Positions 60,936 through 64,000 of a DNA stretch of 64,000 bases are shown piece after piece. The position numbers were made by a program, and so were the translations under genes. The stretch is from NCBI GenBank assembly GCA_021292105.1, contig CM037864.1:40290514-40354513 (forward strand). The letters run 5' to 3'. The notes beneath the pieces were generated by a model. That model was given only the letters and a program-made list of their open reading frames with translations. It ran no database searches and was not told the origin of the DNA. Source of the stretch: Anadara kagoshimensis (Eukaryota > Mollusca > Bivalvia > Arcoida > Arcidae). How positions within the stretch are numbered: position 1 is the first letter of the stretch; each line of letters starts with the position of its first letter.

Positions 60936-61435
60936 ACAAAATCATAAAAAACAACAGTAACATCAACTTTATCAAAACCAACTGACAACAAGAACAACAG
61001 CTTTATCATAACCAACCAACAACAGCAACAACATCATAAAAAACAGCAACAGCAGCAACAACATAATAAAAAAACCAAACCACTTGGCAACATGTTGTTA
61101 TTAGATTTAGTGTCTGTACAAAGTCTGGATACCTGTCATCAATATTCTCAATACTGAGTATATGTTTATCTTGTTTTCTGATATCATTCGTTTGTTGTTT
61201 GTTGTGTATTTTTGCTGTTTCAAATGAGTTGCAAAATACACGTCCATGTTCTATTACGCATTGCATATGTAAACCAAGTCTACAAACAGAAAATCTCGAC
61301 ATTTTTCAACTTCACTTACTTCAATCTCTCCTGGTGAAGAATTGGGCAGACATTTTTCAAACCATGGATTAATAATGACCATAGTTACATGGGGTTTGGA
61401 AAGCCTTCTGAACATAATTGAATGAAGATCTCCAC

Positions 61436-61735
61436 TAAAATGGTAGAGTGTTCTGTTTTTAGTTTTTGACTGACTAGATGAACATTTTCAATGGAAACTC
61501 AGGTGATTTTTTTTTACCAACTAGATGAACATCTCCAATGATATGGTAAATGATCTGGTTCTTACTTTTGAAGAATTGACGAACGTTTAAATGAAAACGT
61601 AGGTGATATAGTTGTTTTTTTAACCGACTATACATGAACATCTCCGATAGTATGGTAGATGATCTGATTTTTATTTTTGACCGACTAGATAAACACCTCC
61701 TATGAAACGTAAGTGATATATTTTTTTTTGTTCCA
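61436..61735. repeat. degenerate tandem repeat, about 5 units of 50-60 bp
   Basis: gactagatgaacat(t/c)t and its variants occur near 61470, 61518, 61577, 61625 and 61681. Units alternate between a 'caatgatatggtaaatgatc' form and an 'atgaaaacgtaggtgatat' + T-run form, so the basic repeat is a dimer of about 105-110 bp. Confidence 0.78.
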
Positions 61736-62562
61736 TCAGCACATTTTATAGTTTGTAAAGTGATATGAACCTCCACCACGTGTACAGGTCAAACAAAATT
61801 TGGCGTTTTAACATCCGAGGGACAAACTGTTAACAGGTGAAACTAGGTCGATATCTCAAGTTTGTGTTAAATTCTGGGTCTATGTACACGTTACTGTTCT
61901 ACTTGTAATTTAAAGGTCTTAAAATTACAGAGCATACAGGATACAAGGTAAGTCAGCGGTTAAAGAGGTGTCTCTAACCCGATAAGGACCGTTATCTTTG
62001 ACATTAATAATCCAAAATAAATAGAATAAAATGTCCAAATTTATCTTCTCAGAGATCTAATGTGTTTCTAAAATATCACAGACGATAAAGAGTATCTAAG
62101 CCAGAAAATCGCAGTTAAAAGCTAGGTCGTTATAATTTTAACACAGATGTGAATAGTTTTCAAAATAGACCAGAAATGCTGTATGCAAAAACCAACAAAC
62201 CCTCTGATAGCTCAGCTATCTATATGATGACAGCCTATATTATCATGGCTTACTTGGTCGTAGCTCACGGAATCTGGTATTGTGAGTTATAAATCAGCTA
62301 TCTATCGGATAGCTGTCTGATAACCTATATATATCTGGCAGTTATACCATAGATATCTGCCGTGATCCAAAAGATACCTGAATAAAAACCCTCAATACCT
62401 GCTGAAAATTATTTTGACTTTTCACTATCTCTGGTTTTACTACCCAGAGATGTTCATATTTGTTCAGGCATTGATGACACAATATTCAATAAAAAATCAC
62501 TTTGTATGTGCAATTGTTTGATAATAAAAATATAAGGATACCCATCTGAGTTTTCCAAAATA

Positions 62563-62664
62563 CAGTCGAACATGTCTTAAAGGTCATCTCTATATAAGGA
62601 CCACCTGTCCATAGATGCAACTATTGCTGGTTCCCTTAGGTTGTATCAATAGACAGGTTTGACT
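62563..62664. mobile_element. short MITE (CAGTCGAACATGTCT...AGACAGGTTTGACT)
   Basis: The terminal inverted repeat is about 14 bp with mismatches; TA precedes the left end (62561-62562). The interior tctatataaggaccacctgt and the ends match the 36615 element. Confidence 0.75.
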
Positions 62665-62669
62665 ATGAT

Positions 62670-63680
62670 ATCGTTAAAAAAATTCTAACAAACACGTGCA
62701 TATAATTTTTTTCAAAGTATGCTAGTATAAGATCAAAATTAGAGTTGTCGCGTATTTGTTTCCCAAACATACCAGCTTCAGGTTTATTACCCATGGGTGT
62801 TCATATTTGTCTATAAAGAAATGACGACGTTGCACTTTGGGTCTGAAAAAAAAGTACATAAAATGCGAAGACTTAAAAGTTGTCTTTAACAAATCCCTTT
62901 ATCTAAGACCGATTTTCAACGAATGTGTGAATTAACCATTTGGTATGATAAGGTTTATTCTGTTTTAATTTTGCATTTTATATGTACATTGAGAGCTGTA
63001 CAGCACTGTTGCTAAACGACAACATTGACGAAGACATTTTGCTATGAACTGCAGTGCCTGTCCAAAGCCAGGGGTCTGCAATAAAATATTTGTGTTTAAT
63101 TGTTTTCTTATCTCTTTCGTTAATTGTTATGTGTTCTTGGTTCCTTAGGCTGAGACAAAGTACATTCATGCACGTGTCTTTAAAAACAAAGTTTGTATTT
63201 CCTCAAACGCCATAAGAAAACTGGTCAAAATGAATTCTTTATGTAAATAAGCGGGTTATTAAAACCCTATAGACACGTATCAAAATACTTAATATAACTC
63301 CACATACAACAGATACTTTTTTGTCATCATTTTCGTTCATTGTCCGTCCAAAGTTGAGTGGTTTCAATATATAGATCTATGTGTATTTTGTGTGTTTTCA
63401 AATTCTCAGGCATTTCATGGGTGTCGTTGTGTCGCGTTTGTTCTTTACGTTTCTGTCGAGTCTTATGATTTCTATAATCTTCTATGATGCTTCTGTCATA
63501 CAAAAAGATAAAGCAGAATAATGCCTTATTAATGGAGCATATTTCTTACTCCTTGATGCCTAAAATCTTACTATTTCAAAACGAAACCCGTTGATACACC
63601 CGACTTCGGACGGGCACTGACCGTAAAAATATGACAAGGTATCCAAAGAATATTTTGGAGCATTTTAATAAGACTATTTT
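62670..63680. other. unannotated stretch
   Basis: I see no exon, RNA gene or repeat that I can support here. Confidence 0.5.
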
Positions 63681-63750
63681 TTTAAAATATTTTTTATTTA
63701 TTTTATTTTATTTATTTTATTTTATTTTTTTTATTTTATTTTATTTTATC
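63681..63750. repeat. (TTTTA)n microsatellite
   Basis: About 65 bp of TTTTA pentamers with occasional TTTA and longer T slips. Confidence 0.93.
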
Positions 63751-64000
63751 AGTTCCGAGAGGCAAGAGGAATAACTCTGATTTAAACTTAAAACCACCGA
63801 CTGACTCTTTGGCGTGAGAAGGTAAAGAAGTGCAGTATCCATGCAATGGCGTCTTGTTTGGAAAGGTTGATTTTGATTGTTGATTTGGATCAGAGAAATT
63901 AGGACTGTTATGTTCACAAAATGACGTTTAGATGTTTGTTATGTAGCTAAGATGTAGCCAATAAATCCGGACAGATGACTGCAACATGTTGAGAACAATT

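Noticed and set aside
62205-62345. GATAGCTCAGCTATC palindrome and a CAGCTATC/GATAGCTG hairpin
   Set aside because: Short arms without flanking duplication or a second copy; could be chance in repetitive GATAGC text.
63846-63902. ATG opening MASCLERLILIVDLDQRN near the right edge, possibly the first exon of a plus-strand neighbour
   Set aside because: It has a fair start context, but the frame stops after 18 codons and no GT donor precedes the stop; no family was recognised.

Overview
The window is animal nuclear DNA, visibly AT-rich and crowded with short interspersed repeats. It has no operons, no Shine-Dalgarno-led reading frames and no long intact ORFs. The repeats point to a marine mollusc, most likely a bivalve: tRNA-derived SINEs whose core resembles the mollusc/deuterostome Nin-type domain, and a Helentron/'pearl'-like element carrying a satellite-like array with a GACCTTGACCTTTGAACCC core. 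I cannot resolve the species.

One protein-coding gene is well supported: a MOB2-type kinase activator on the minus strand, seen as its first two coding exons. Exon 1 (50966-50982) encodes Met-Asp-Trp-Phe-Met-Gly and ends in a GTAAG donor in phase 2. Exon 2 (3083-3249) begins in matching phase after a TTTCAG acceptor and encodes the N-terminal arm and first helix of the Mob domain, ending at LDYNEWCATH before a GTAAGT donor. Together they give the first 61 codons. Intron 1 is 47,716 bp and lies wholly inside the window; the remaining exons should lie beyond position 1.

Layout. 1-3082: start of intron 2, with a 24-bp minisatellite. 3083-3249: exon 2. 3250-50965: intron 1, filled with at least three tRNA-derived SINE families (A, B, C), dispersed repeats D and E, TA-flanked MITEs, a 3.05-kb Helentron-like element with a 145-bp array, several minisatellites, and a decayed LINE 3' end. 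50966-51160: exon 1 and a CpG-richer putative promoter. 51160-64000: apparently intergenic upstream DNA with more SINEs, a family of very small TGTCAT...ATGACA palindromes, nested inverted repeats and a 0.9-kb CAG/CAA-rich minisatellite.

Most other open frames are by-products of repeats whose unit length is a multiple of three, or are antisense to transposon debris. The points most worth a second look are the split MOB2 start, the tetrameric higher-order array of nuclear-receptor-like half-sites inside its intron, the palindrome family, and the nested SINE insertions with clear target-site duplications.
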